Shown here piece by piece: positions 12,121-24,970 of a stretch of DNA of 64,000 nucleotides. The translations under genes were made by a program, and so were the position numbers. The stretch covers positions 1,707,001 to 1,771,000 of the forward strand of contig NC_132977.1 in NCBI RefSeq assembly GCF_047496725.1, in the 5' to 3' direction. The stretch is from Anoplolepis gracilipes (taxonomy: Eukaryota; Arthropoda; Insecta; Hymenoptera; Formicidae). The notes under the pieces were generated by a model. That model was not told where the DNA came from and made no database searches. It saw only the letters and a program-made list of their open reading frames with translations. Numbering within the stretch: position 1 is the stretch's first letter; the number at the start of each line of letters is the position of its first letter.

Positions 12121-14269
12121 TTTTTCGTGCGTTGCCGATGAGACTAGAAAATTATAAGAATTACTAGAAAATTAAAACGTGAACAAATAATCAGAGATAA
12201 AATGTGCACTTAAGGAAAAATCAAGGAACACGTTCGAATTGACGTTGACGACGTGCGTGTATATGAGCAAAACGAAAGTGGCAGTCTGGCGAGGAAGATA
12301 ACACTCTAAGAACAACATGGTAAAAATTATCGAGTCGCTCGATTTCCTCGAACGATTTCTCGACCGCGGTAAACTGTCAAAGTCCCGTCACAAATGACAA
12401 ATTAAGTGACCAATTTAGCTTTCCCTTTTTTCTTGCTGTCAGTCCATTCTCGCGCGGTGATATATATACGTTCTTTAGACATCGGATAAGTAGATTCGTG
12501 TATCATTGTCGAAAATTGGGATCCACACGTTTGGTCATTTGATTTTGATCCAATCGTTTTGCTTCTTAAATCACAGCAACTTACACAAAATCGTGAAACA
12601 TTGAAAAAAATCATGAGATAGAATAATGCTGCTGTTTGCAATAATCAACGAATATGTTTATATGTATGTACGCTCTATATATTAGTTATAATAGAAATTT
12701 ATTTCAACTAAATTATATTTTACAAGTGAATAAGTAGATAATTGAAGAAAGTATTACATATTTATTAACATCATTCCAATACTGTATATCGTATAGCGGA
12801 GAAAAACTAACTCATGCATATAAGCAGTGTCGTCGAATGTTCAAATTTAAGCAGAGTAAATTACTAATGATATTCGAAAATATTTTATCGTACCGATAAG
12901 ATCTTTTAAGCACACACAGTAAATAAAGAACAATCATGGATGAATACCTAATGAATACTTAAGAACGAAAGACACAACTGAGAATAAATACATGCATGCA
13001 CTATTAGCAATAAAAATACAAAATAAAATACATAATATAATATAAGAGGCAAAGTGAGATAGAATGAGGGAGCGGATGTTGTGATAAAACAGCAAAGAAG
13101 ACGGCGGGAGAATATATACTCGCACTATAAGTGCCGTAAAACCGATTATGAACCCAATCTATTCGCGTTATCTTTCCTCAGTACAGTTAGCTCTCTCGTA
13201 AAAGGATATTAGGATGGGAAAAGAAAAGAGAGAGAAAGAGAGAAAGAGAGAGAGATGAGATAAGTTGTGCGTTGGCACGTGTTAACACACGGCAAGAATT
13301 CGCGCGACTAGTTTTCCTCGCCTTTCTAGCTTTGTCACACATATATGCAAGGCGGATCGGTCGCCGACTTCGTGGAAGCGCGAGGCTGCAAAGCGCTTTT
13401 TAACTGCGGCTATTACGTCGCCTAATTGCCGGTCATTTAAATACCGCCGCCGTGAAACAGATACCGCGATACGAGGAGACTGCGGGCAAAGAGCGCGAGA
13501 GACTCGAGAAGCTTAGCGCCGGTCGACATTGACTCTCGAGCGCAGTCGTTGCACTCGATAATTGCAGAAGCGAGGCAGATTGCGGAGCGCGGCGAAGAGT
13601 CGCACGAAGAGCTTTCGGATCGTGACGCTGAAAACCGCTGTGCGGACAGCGGCGTGCTTCAATGTCCCGTCTCATCTGTAAGAATTCCCTATTCCAGATA
13701 ACGTATCGATAACGTCGAGCAAAGTTACTTTCGCCGCGCGGCTAGGAAAAAAATTATCCAATTGATTTGGCCGACAATCCCGTTTCTCAAGCAAGGGATA
13801 TCTACCTGGAAGTCATCTACCGCGACTCATTCTTTCCGCATAGACGCGACACCCGTCGCGTTGGATAGCGATGGCGCACGTTAAAGAACATGGTTCGGCA
13901 AGGAAACCGCGAACTGCACCATGGCGCGATCGGCCGATCGTATAAAACGGCGATTTACGGCCGACACAGGCGGCACAGTGGAAAGGAAGAACCGCGTACA
14001 TATGTGGGCCAAACCGCATGGCGACCGTTGGCTTTACGCCCGGTTTACGACTCGATAAATCGCGATCTATGAAAGGATCTGTCGATGTGAGACAATGTTC
14101 TACGGAACTGCCGACAACCGGGCGCTTTCAATTCACCGCTAAATTCACCATTTCCAGAATGTTACCATTACTTAAATTAAATATCTGTTTACGCGTATTA
14201 AATAGTTATAATATAACACAAATTATCTGCAAATATCACCGATATAGCTGCTCTAGATTTAAAGATATA

Positions 14270-14541
14270 GGGTAAACTCGGGTAAGATGGCCATAGTTTT
14301 TTAAAATGCAAAAAACATACTTTTATTTTTGTTATTTTTTAATAGTGTTTGACTTATTATCTTCACTGAAGCTTCGAAATTAAAAGAAAAATATCTAATA
14401 GAAATTTTACATTATCAAAATAGTAACAACATAAGCATTGGTCATCTTTGATAATATCTAAAAAAGCGCACTATTGTGATTATTAAAAAAATTACAATGA
14501 CTTATGTCCATCTTTTCCGCATGTCATACCATAGTTTACCC
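14270..14541. mobile_element. MITE-like element, 272 bp, TA target duplication, Tc1/mariner or pogo type
   Basis: The element starts GGGTAAACT and ends AGTTTACCC, an exact 9-bp terminal inverted repeat. It is flanked by TA at 14268-14269 and 14542-14543. Inside, the ends again match as AAGATGGCCATA (14284-14295) against AAGATGGACATA on the other strand (14503-14514), offset by about 12 bp as if one end had gained a short insertion. The interior is AT-rich without coding capacity. TA duplication and short inverted ends fit non-autonomous elements mobilised by Tc1/mariner or pogo transposases. The family name is uncertain. Confidence 0.62.
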
Positions 14542-14786
14542 TATTTCTTAACTTTAATAATCTATATATATATTTATTTATTTTTTGATTAAAAATATTT
14601 TGAGAAAGAGGGTTCCATGTATCGGGACACACAGATACTCGAGCAACTATTGAAATGTTTAAGATTCGAATGGTAATACGAATGGCGGGGCGACGTAAAC
14701 CTGCCATCGGCACCGCGCAAAGGGTTGATACGATCGCGGGAGTTAAATAGCGAAGTCGCACGAACGGCCGCGGCCGCCCGCTCTCA

Positions 14787-14814
14787 CATGTGGCATGTGG
14801 CATGTGGCATGTGG
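14787..14814. repeat. Four tandem copies of CATGTGG
   Basis: Perfect heptamer array in a CpG-rich part of the intron. Each unit contains CATGTG, an E-box-like hexamer, so it may be a short homotypic site array, but simple replication slippage explains it equally well. Confidence 0.75.
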
Positions 14815-15976
14815 CCCAGTTCACGCCCGAGCGATCGCATCGCGCTCTTACTACACGGACGGCGCGCCCTTGAGCAACGACGTTTAAGAATTCAGCGAAC
14901 GTGCGCGGTTTCGTATGGGTCGTCTTCGTGGTTGTCGTTGTCCTACGCAACGCCGCGACGCCGACCTCACGTCCGCGAATGCGGTCGATCTTTTCAGAAC
15001 GATCGCGTTACGCAAACGGAAAGGAGATCGATTGGTGCAATCCTTACGAATTCATCGAAGAGAGAGAGAAGAATTACCTCGGCTTACTGTCGCGATTAAC
15101 CGCGAGAGGAAAAGTAAATACGCCGTGCGTGGACTCGCGACCGCTTTGTCCTAGATGCATACGCAATGTAATTTTCCTTAGCCTTAAGCTTCTTTGTGAA
15201 ACGCGAACGAAAGGGTTGCGACCGGCTACCGTTACCGCGCGGGTCAATGAGGATTAACGAGAAGCATCGGACGTTTTCCAGATGTCTCGGCCGTCAGAAG
15301 TCATAGAACCGTAATAAAATAACTCGAATGCCTCTGTTTCTAATTTGCTGTTGATTTTTATCGCTGTCATCGAGTTTGTTTAGCACTTGTCATTCTTTAT
15401 AGATTATTAATACGCGTGCGATAATTGATACGATAGTATATAAGAATATATCTCTTCTATCGCGCGCATTGGTCGTGAATGCTTGTCACTGCACAGTTTG
15501 TCGTAAACAGGAACTCTTTTCAACATCGTTTGCTCAGAACTTAACAGTACATATTCCATTACTTTCGCGTTAATGTGGCAGGTAGCGATAAAAGACTACC
15601 GTTTCCATCTATTACACTCTGTATAGTCGGCTTTAGATACTAAACTAGACAATTGCATTTTATGCTAGAGCAGATGCGAATATTGCCGCTCCGATAACAA
15701 AAGTACAGTAATCGACAACGAACAAGTAACGCGCAAAGCGGGGTTGAAAACACGATTATTACCTCAGCTTTCACCGGGAGAGCAGACGTAATTCTTTAGC
15801 TCTCTTGTTCGCTAAAATGGAACATTTGACTTACCATCTATTAAAGACTTTCGACTCTCTATATTTTTTTTGTGCAATAACGCGCAAAATATATTCACAT
15901 AAAAAAATTTCATTTATTTCTCGACATTTAGAAGAGAATTAACTGTAATTAAACAAAATTATTTCCTGATATTAGC

Positions 15977-16001
15977 AAAAAAAAAAAAAAAAAAAAAAAA
16001 A
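15977..16001. repeat. Poly-A run, 25 nt
   Basis: Uninterrupted A homopolymer within the intron with no recognisable retroposon attached. Confidence 0.9.
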
Positions 16002-16114
16002 GAAAGTTACCAACACTCAAGTGGAATGACATTTAACAGCACTATAATACGGGAAATAATTCAAAGAAGTAAAATTACCTTAACAACCGTGGTACGGTTA
16101 GGTCATCCTCACTC

Positions 16115-16136
16115 GAGAGAGAGAGAGAGAGAGAGA
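16115..16136. repeat. (GA)n microsatellite
   Basis: About eleven GA units followed by interrupted GAAAGAGAG. GAGA-type repeats can bind GAGA factor in insects, but no role is shown here. Confidence 0.85.
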
Positions 16137-19100
16137 AAGAGAGTGTAACAATCTGAAGAAATAATTCTCAAGTTCGTGGCGATCCATTTCACAGAGTTTC
16201 CAACTATCTCCGCGAGTCGTATAGTTCCTTTCCGCGTGCGCTCTTCGTCAAAAGAAGTCTTATCTCTCTGCATGAGAAGCAGATCTGGTCGAGTATAGCC
16301 GTGCACGCATCTCGTTCTTTTTCTGTCTCGAAAGCGAGCGCGGATCGTCCTCGTGCATCAATCCGTACTCGTCTATCCCAAGTAGAGACCGAGTATTTAC
16401 GCTCGAAACGCTTCCTCTTCCCTTGAATCGAAGCGGATTCTAATGTAAGCAAATAGTTCCCGAGGACAAATCCTCGCGACCATATCGGCGCGTCGTAAAA
16501 GTTTCTAACATACGATCCTGCCGTTCTCAACGCTGACCATAAAGCGTGGGTAAAGCGAATACAGAACGGCCGTCGCGGTCGCGGCGACCCATTCTCTCAG
16601 GTGATTAACATCGTACTGTGAGTCACTTTTTAACGCGTTTCGAGAGATTGCTCTAAAAAATTGTTTTACGACGTATGAGGCTTATCTCGACATACGTCTG
16701 GTCAAGGTTAAATTTTTTTTTTTTTCATATTTATGTAGTTAATAGCGCATCGAGCTGAACAATTTATATCGTTTAGAGAAATTGCAGTAATTCTTGTAAA
16801 CTATTTTGTAACTATAGATTAGAAAGTAATGTTATTCTTCGTAATTTTTATGTGGAATTAGATTTTCTTGTGAATTATTCCGTAGGATATTAACGGGAGA
16901 AATTCAATTGCACGATAAAGAGATAAGTACTTGATGTACTATTTGAAGAATATGGTTGAGTTTGCGCATAATATTCGACGCATCGGTCACCATCAAATAT
17001 CGTAATTATTATATCAAGCACGGCGAGATACACCGCAGTGCTATGCATCAGCGGTGAAAAGCGATGCGACGAAATACCCGGTACCGGGGTACCGGTTTAT
17101 TAAATTTTATTGCAGCGCGCGCTTACTCTTCGGAGAAACGGACTTTCAAAATCCGCGAGAGAAAATCAGCATACAATAACCGACGCCCATTGTTTCTGTA
17201 GTTAGGAACTGTCGTTGCGTGCCTATCTGCAATTCAATCGGCGCGATACCGTAGGACGTGGAAGCATTTTGTGTCACACGTGATAAACTGAACTGCCCCT
17301 CGAGTGTGTAATACGTCGAGTCGCGCGCGACGACGTATCAGAAACGTGATTTCTAAGATAATTCACGAAGAATACATCCGCGAGAATAACTCGCCAGTAA
17401 TAAATTGCTACAATTTTGAATGAGTAAAACTGAAATGTTTCATTCTTAGTCTTTCAATTTATCTTATATCTTATATTGTACAAAACGCATGATTACCACA
17501 TTTTTTATTATTATATGAAAATGAGACAAATGTTTTTTTTATAGCAAAAGATGAAAAGGAAAGCTTCGATGCTACTTAAACGACCAAGATATTCTCGTGT
17601 TAAGACACAATATGCAAATGATCGCATGAATATTTTTCACACACAATCGTTCCAAGATACATAGTCATTACTGCGCATTTGCATCATTGTTTTTGATTCG
17701 CGGAAATATCAGTGTCTTTCATCACCCATTTATCAACGGTGATTCTCGTTAGGCTAATCGCTATTAGAAACCACTCGAAACGAAAATGAGAGTGTTCTCT
17801 TGAAATAAGTATGCAGAGCACACGAGGCTCAAGGTCCATGCCACTGAGTGACGTCATGTCTGTCTTCATCCGTCTTCGTCTCATTCGTGATTTCCACGAT
17901 CTCGTTTCAACTAGATTTCTTGGAGTCGCGCCAGAAATCCGTAATATTGTTATTTGCAGATTCATAGTCATTTATTAGTATGCTCAGACATGTAATAGTA
18001 TATAATGTATAATAGCAAATATTCATATAAATACGTATCTAATTAAATAATAATTGCTTCCTTGATCAATTACGCGATTTATCGCTATATAACGTATGCT
18101 AAATTTAAATAAATGCATGCGATACAAAGTGTATCTAAATATTAATAGAAAGTAATAATAGACAGCTTTTAAATAATCTCCGATCTCAAGTTTTAATTGA
18201 TAAAAAATGATCATTCAATTATACAGCGTTTTGAGTAAAACAAATGTCACGCTACAAAGTGTTTGGATTTCATTATGTTACGCTACGCTTTGCTGATTGT
18301 GTTTCATTAGCGGATACGAACAAATTGGACTTATCTCGAAAGCATCGGATAGATTCCACGGTGTGTAATGAAGCGGATCGCGATTTACGTGTACGTCTGT
18401 ATAGTGCGCCTACGTAATCCCGAGAATACACAATTATCTTGCTATAATGAACGCGGATTTGCCGCGAAATAACAAACGATTAAAAATACCTAGACGGATC
18501 TAGATACGTTTTTACACGGAACATCGTTAATCATCGTTGCTCTTTTTTTTCAGCTTTAGCTCTATCTTAAATCCGTGTCGGAGCAAATTGCAGGGTAATT
18601 CACAGTCGGGAAAGAGGAAAAATCATTAGCGAACGTTACGACATGTCACAGCGGAAACATTGGTGTGACTATGTAATCGATTATTATTAGCACAGCCGTG
18701 TTGATAGCTCAGTGCCGCGTAGTGCCAGGACGCGAAATCCAGATCGTTGCAGATTACGGTGCCGCGTCATCTTCATCTGGGAAAGCCAGCGAGCGAGGAA
18801 ACGCGGGCAAAGGATGGATCGGTCGCGAGCAAAGAGGATGTCGCGATGACGCGCAAATACGGTTTGCGCGCTGCTTCGCGACGAGCATCGGCCAAGAGTA
18901 CATCAGGGTCACTCGCCGATACGCGCATTCATGTGCTAATGTCGTGCTCGCTCGAGATGTTAACGAGTCGCCTCGAGTCGCCTCGAGTTGCCGCGGCGGA
19001 ATCACCTGTCCGTCGACGCATCGACAATTAATGATTGCATCCTCTGTCGCGGTTGCTATTTACATGATGCTTCAATTTTGCGTAAAATATCGTTAGATTA

Positions 19101-19591
19101 GATTGTTTAAAAGATCGAAATTAGATTATCTCGCGTTGCACGTTTTAGTAATGCAGCATTAATATATTTACTATTTGAAACTATGTGAAACTATATTAAA
19201 ATAATTATTCGTATTAATGTAATAATTGTTTAATGTAAAACGTATAATTGCTATATGTATATTAATACATATTCTGATTTGTCGCTGACAATCTATCGAT
19301 CGCGATCTGCAGCTCCGCTCTATCGATCAGAGTAGCCGACGACACTCGACGATTATTCGCATAATTGTACGCCGCTCGCTGGGTGATCGCACAATGACAC
19401 GACCACCGTCGAAGCTGGCAGCCGTGGTCTCAGGTCTTACAGGCACCGCGAACTTTTCTCTCGCGTCTCTCTTTCTCGTCCACTTTGGCGAGCCACCTGT
19501 ACTCGCTGATGCGCCTTTCTCCGTCACACCAGCGAGAGGCAAGACGCAAGACGTAACGCAACGCAACGCAACGAATCACGTTCTCGTCGCA

Positions 19592-19633
19592 CTCGCGGCT
19601 CGCGGCTCGCGGCTCGCGGCTCGCGGCTCGCGG
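19592..19633. repeat. Six tandem copies of CTCGCGG
   Basis: Perfect heptamer array, preceded at about 19555-19572 by short tandem ACGCA units. The block is CpG-rich and inside the intron. Open frames reading Arg/Gly/Ser repeats through it are not considered genes. Confidence 0.85.
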
Positions 19634-21226
19634 CGCATCTAAGTCTGCTCTCTCGGTCCATTTCTTTCCATCCGTCTCTCGCCGCACTCCGCGCCGTGAC
19701 CCTGCGAACGCGCGCCTGTCCTTTCCCCTCGCCTCCTCGTCGCCATCACCCCGGTACCATTATGTATATTCCCGTTCGTCCCGTCTCGCTCGTTCGCTCG
19801 CGCCTATCAACAATCTATATTAAGGACGTGGGAATGTGAAATGGCCTGTCCAGCTATGCCAGCGATGCTATTGGAGTCGCGGTGTGGCCGTGTCGACTGT
19901 CTCGACTCTCTGATCCCTCTCCGCATCTCCGCGCGCGTACACACACATTCGCACATACATATAATCACGCACCTAACTCACCTCATCGGCCCGTGTCACG
20001 CGTTCGTGCCGTGACCTCGGATTCGTGCACGACGGATGCTACACGCCGAATTCCGTGCGCGAGATGTGCCACAACAGACTTTCTCGCAAAACGTTTACGA
20101 GAAATCCGATAATACTGCAGCCTCTCTGCTCCTTCTTCCAAAAGTAATTTTCGTCTTTTTCCTCGCGAGTCATTCACGTTCGCGGGGGTTAATCGTCCCT
20201 TTAGGTAATAGCGTGACTATCGCCGCGCTCGGCACCTATGTATTACATTTTCGCTTAGCGTGGGACTAAACGTTTAGCGATATTTTATATGACAAGAGTA
20301 ACAGATACCTATATATGTATTAGATTTTGCAAAATCGTCATAAAATTGAAATTTCAATACTAATGAAATAATAACATTTTTATCTAACGATATTGAAACT
20401 GAGAAATTGATCGTCGTAGTGAATACTGGCGTACATGATAATTGAACAAATAATTATGTTTTATATAAATATATTATACAAAGATTAATAATGTGGAATT
20501 TCTATTATCATAAAATTATTAAGTATTAGTGATATCCTACTTTCTGCAAATATTATACGGCAATATTATTAAAATCAAAATTAATAAAATTATCTCTTTA
20601 AAATTAAGTTGACATTCAACATAAATCATCAATCCTGCATATAAAACTGAAAAATGAAAATACTTAAAGATACTTAAACATCTTTTTATACAAATACAAA
20701 TTTTACTAGAAAAAAATATGAGATGATGAAAACTACAGCGACTTTGAGCATTTGATCACGGCAATGTATTTTGCGAAAATTATATTTGTCGCATCACTTA
20801 GCTCATCGCGAAGAAATACCCAACGTCACGGAATAATAGTCGCGCTAAACGTGCATGTAACTCGTTCGCGGAATCGATTCATAGAATCGCGATGAAGCGG
20901 ACTTCATCGCCGGAGCGATACGTTTCGTCGTTCTCGCGGGAAACTGAATTCCTGGAATGCCAATCTATAGAGCGACGTTCGAATCACGCGACTCGCGTCG
21001 TTTGTGCTCCACATTTGGGAGCGTGAAATGCGGGGTTTTCGTTCAATTCTCCTCACGTGCGGAAAACTATCGCGTTTCTCCCTCGAGGAAAATTAGCGTC
21101 GATCGACTTACCGAATGTCATTTCGCGATGACATTCTTATCATCCGGGAAAATATTCTGTTTCTCTATTTCCACCAATTATTCGAGAATTGTTCTTTCTA
21201 TCATTTCAACAAAATTCTTTCCAATT

Positions 21227-21227
<1 letters not shown>

Positions 21228-21265
<38 letters not shown>
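21228..21265. repeat. Poly-T run, 38 nt
   Basis: The longest homopolymer in the window. It could be the reverse-strand tail of an old retroposon, but no body is recognisable to its left. Confidence 0.85.
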
Positions 21266-21270
<5 letters not shown>

Positions 21271-21905
21271 TCATATTGAAATGTAATCATTATCACGTAA
21301 TTTCAATAACGTATATTACAGTTGCATACAAGAAAAAAAATTTATTACATGTCGTTAGTCGTGCTTCATCGAGCACTTTGTTTGTGTAATCTTTTGGTGT
21401 GTAATTCTCCATTTTATTTGATTGTTATTATTTAATTACTTTAAAATTATTTATCAATTGAAGAATATCAATATAATCAATGTAATCAATGAATCGATTG
21501 AAATCTAAAGCCGCATTCGCTTTCTATAAGTCGTTTCTCATTCCTTTTCACGATCACGGACGATTCTGATTTCTCCGCGTTGTTTTATGGCGTTACAAAT
21601 CGGTCTAGAATTCCGGGCGTGCCGACTGATTTGAGATAATCTCAGCTTTTCTCGACGAATTTGTCGCATGAGCCCTTAAATGGTATATGTTCTCCACGTG
21701 AACGGGGACCGATCGTTTTGTCGTTGTTCTTGTCGTCGTTATTATTACCGGTGCAATCGCTATTGCGGCTTGTCGTCGTTCGCCAATCCTGGCTGAACTC
21801 CGTGTACGTCCAACGATCGGACGAGTAACCAAACTGTGCAAAAACTTGTAAAGCCGAGCCGAACACGCGCTTGCACGCACGATGTTACGCAATCCCGCGA
21901 ATCCC

Positions 21906-21931
21906 GTTGTCCCCCTTTGTCGGGGGACAAC
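21906..21931. other. GC-rich perfect hairpin, 10-bp stem and 6-nt loop
   Basis: GTTGTCCCCC (21906-21915) pairs perfectly with GGGGGACAAC (21922-21931) around the loop TTTGTC. It would be a stable stem in either the DNA strand or the intronic RNA. No known RNA class was recognised. Confidence 0.6.
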
Positions 21932-22472
21932 TGTTCGACTATACGTAGCTGACCGAGTGAGTATACGACGACTTGCTCGGGGAATCCGACGACGCAATCG
22001 CTATTCGCGAAAGACGGTCATCCGTGCTTGAAGAATGTCGCCACTTTTCCCGATTCCGTGAGCGATTTAAAACCCGATATAGTAGAATTGCGCCGCCAGA
22101 TCAATTACATCGCGTTAGACGATTCGAGCGAATAAATCGAGCACACCGACAAATCGATATGTATATATAAATCGCACTGAGACTTTTCTGACAGTGTCGC
22201 GCTGCGAGTAGACATACCTCTCTTTCTTGATTTCTCTTGCTCATCGAGTGTAAACTTTTTTGAACAATTCTAGCTAATTATGAATTTTTTTTAAATTTAT
22301 AACACTTAAATCTCTAAACAATACATTTATTGTAAATACTAGATTTATTGCAAATGGAAAATATCTGATTGATAAATTTAAAATTCGATAAACGTTGCTT
22401 CCTTATACGAAAAATGATTGCGTCATAAATTGCTCTGCTTCGTTTTAAGTTTTCTGATTTTACGTGTATACT

Positions 22473-22473
<1 letters not shown>

Positions 22474-22514
<41 letters not shown>
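22474..22514. repeat. (TA)n microsatellite
   Basis: About twenty TA units, uninterrupted, within the intron. Confidence 0.9.
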
Positions 22515-22516
<2 letters not shown>

Positions 22517-24611
22517 CGAGTGATAACTGCATGCTTCACTGATCATTAAAATATTCTACGAATTATGTGCGAATAAGCGTATGAGCTTTGTCAACAGCTA
22601 TCTTATTATTCCGGATGACTCAAACCGTGACATAAATACGATTATCATCCGGAAGTCCAACGAATCATCAAATATTCCTGAGATCGACATGTAGGTCGTG
22701 AATTGACTGCCGTGGACACTTCGTCGAACGACTCGTTATTCTCGATCAGAACATGTACCGCTACACGGATTCAGGATTTCGAACTGTTACCAGCTCGCCC
22801 ACGTGTCTTTTCGGTCAGGTGGAATCTGCGAAATTCGCGTCCTTCCGCAGCAACCTCCGCAATGACGACACGACACGGTGACTTTTTACTTTTTCCGTCT
22901 TGTCTTCCGCTTCTTGTTCCGTAACACGCGCGCGCTAATCGATCGTGACGCAATGATTTAACAACGGGAAAAACGTGAGAACGCGGATACGCAAAGTACA
23001 TCTCGTAATCTCGTAAGTTCTGACGTATGTGGTAAACTACATTTTAACAAGACATTGTGGTTAATCTTAAGGAAGCCAGTCTCACATATAAAGTCAGATT
23101 TACATACACTCGAGCGTGTTAATTATTTGAATTGAATAAATAGAGAAGGTAAACGTATCTTTTTTTTTTCAAATTTAATATTGATATTGATTTATAATTT
23201 ATGATATGATGTACTTCATAAACGCGAATGTTAAGGTAGATATTTTTTCGATTATCTTTTTTGATTTTTTGTATTTTCTTTTATATATGTATAATATATA
23301 TTATTTTTTATCATTTTTTAAAATTATATTTTTCTATATTATGGTTGTTTTTTTTAGGAAGAGGGAGAGAGAGAGTAAAATATATATATTTGTAAAAGAA
23401 AAACTTGTTGGTATTATATACATATACTAGTAAATTTTTTTAATTAAAATTAATTTTAAGTACTTTTCATATTTTAGAGAAAATTAAGTACAAATATTTT
23501 TCTAAATAAATCATATTATCAGATAAATCAAAAGTTTCCCTTCAACATGACAACCGAATGGGATGCCTATCGATTGTGAATGCTGCGCGCTCGCGTTTTT
23601 TGACATGTCTCGAAATTTCTGGAGAGTGTGAAGCGGCGAAAAACTGCGAAGCCGCGTCGTAAATTAGTACTCGATGACCGTGCGAGCGAGACCGCGTGCG
23701 CGCCTTTCGAAGCAGCGGGGTTTTCTCGAGGCAGTTTTATCGTCGACCGACAGGCGTTTAACTTTACGAGTGGCCAGGCCACGTATATACTCTATCTCCA
23801 CCTCCTCGTCTTTCCGCTCTCTCTCTCTCCATCTTTCTACTCGCTTCCTTCGTCCTTTGCTCGTTCCTTCGCGTATCTTCCTCGTCATCCTCTCCTCTTT
23901 CTTTCTCGCGCGCGCCTCTCTTCTAGGCGCAGGCATGCTAATTCACATGACGCGCGTAACATTAAACCCTGACGTTTAATCCGGTAGAAACGCGCGTGGC
24001 TTACACGCGGGTACCGACCGTCGACCCTTTATATGGTTCGGTATGGAGGTTTCTCGTAGACGTATCTGGTAATATCCGGCGTGAAAGTGCGGTGCGGGCC
24101 TCGATCGTGATAATGCTCTTCGTTTGTCTCGATAATCCGATTAATTTATATGGATGTACTGCTTCGCGTTGTGCGATTCCTCGACATGTCAAAAGTCAAA
24201 GGTTAGGCCGAGAGATTTCGCGCGAAAATTCATGATCAATCGACAATCGTATAAGACTATTATAAATGTCCGGTGTGACGATATATACATTTGTAGATCA
24301 ATTTAACGAGCATGCATTAATTTCTACAGATGCGTCAGCAAAATATTTTGTTCCTTAATCTTGCTTTGTGGTTTTCAGTAGCGTAAATTTGAAAATATTA
24401 TTAAGGCATTTTGAAGGCTCTAAAAAAATTCATAATTTAATGCTGTAATTGCAGTAATAAATTTGCAACTGTTTGCGTAAGCTATTTTCATGAATGTTTT
24501 ATAATTAAAATAAATAAATAAATCAATAATATAGATTAGATTAAATTTATTGTTCCTTTTCAGGTTACAAGGGTACTTCCATTTCCAAATACAGAATCAG
24601 CCATTTTTTAC

Positions 24612-24635
24612 AAAAAAAAAAAAAAAAAAAAAAAA
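24612..24635. repeat. Poly-A run, 24 nt
   Basis: Homopolymer some 340 bp upstream of the 3' splice site, followed by A-rich degenerate sequence. Possibly the tail of an unrecognised short retroposon. Confidence 0.85.
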
Positions 24636-24820
24636 CATAACAGAACAGGCTTAAAATAAACATATTAAAAATATAATTAAACATAATTAAACATAATAAA
24701 AATATAATAACCTAATAAAATAAATTGAAAATAAACTGTAAATAAATTAAAATATAATATCGAATACAAAATTCAGTTTAACTCGCATTCGCAACATTCT
24801 ATTTTCTATTATCTTAAATA

Positions 24821-24823
<3 letters not shown>

Positions 24824-24873
<50 letters not shown>

Positions 24874-24901
24874 TATATATATATATGTATGTATATATAT
24901 A
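24824..24901. repeat. (AT)n microsatellite, interrupted, just upstream of the terminal exon
   Basis: About 47 bp of pure AT alternation followed by AGATAT and ATGTATGTAT variants. It ends about 70 bp before the acceptor of the terminal exon, so length variation could affect branch-point spacing or splicing. That effect is inference. Confidence 0.85.
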
Positions 24902-24970
24902 ACTTTGATATAAATTAAATTTTATATAAGACGAGCAATTAACGGAAATTCTTATAATCTTTTGTTACAG

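Larger units (their letters stand above)
7679..24970 (+). other. 17.3-kb intron splitting the DNA-binding domain
   Basis: The intron runs from GTAAGA at 7679 to TTGTTACAG ending at 24970 and separates the two zinc fingers. No host-gene exon was recognised inside. It contains the AACAGGTGG cluster, a MITE-like element, a diverged direct repeat, a GC-rich hairpin and many microsatellites. A poly-A run and a long AT repeat lie within 360 bp of the 3' splice site. CpG-rich blocks at about 13.3-15.3, 18.7-20.3 and 23.6-24.2 kb alternate with AT-rich DNA. Drosophila knirps-related is known for a very long intron, which delays its transcription in fast early embryonic cycles. The same may apply here, but that is inference. 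Confidence 0.85.

Noticed and set aside
24962..24970. In-frame codons just before SFFGR as an alternative start of the receptor
   Set aside because: These bases (TTGTTACAG) are the 3' splice acceptor, and a start here would lack the first zinc finger.
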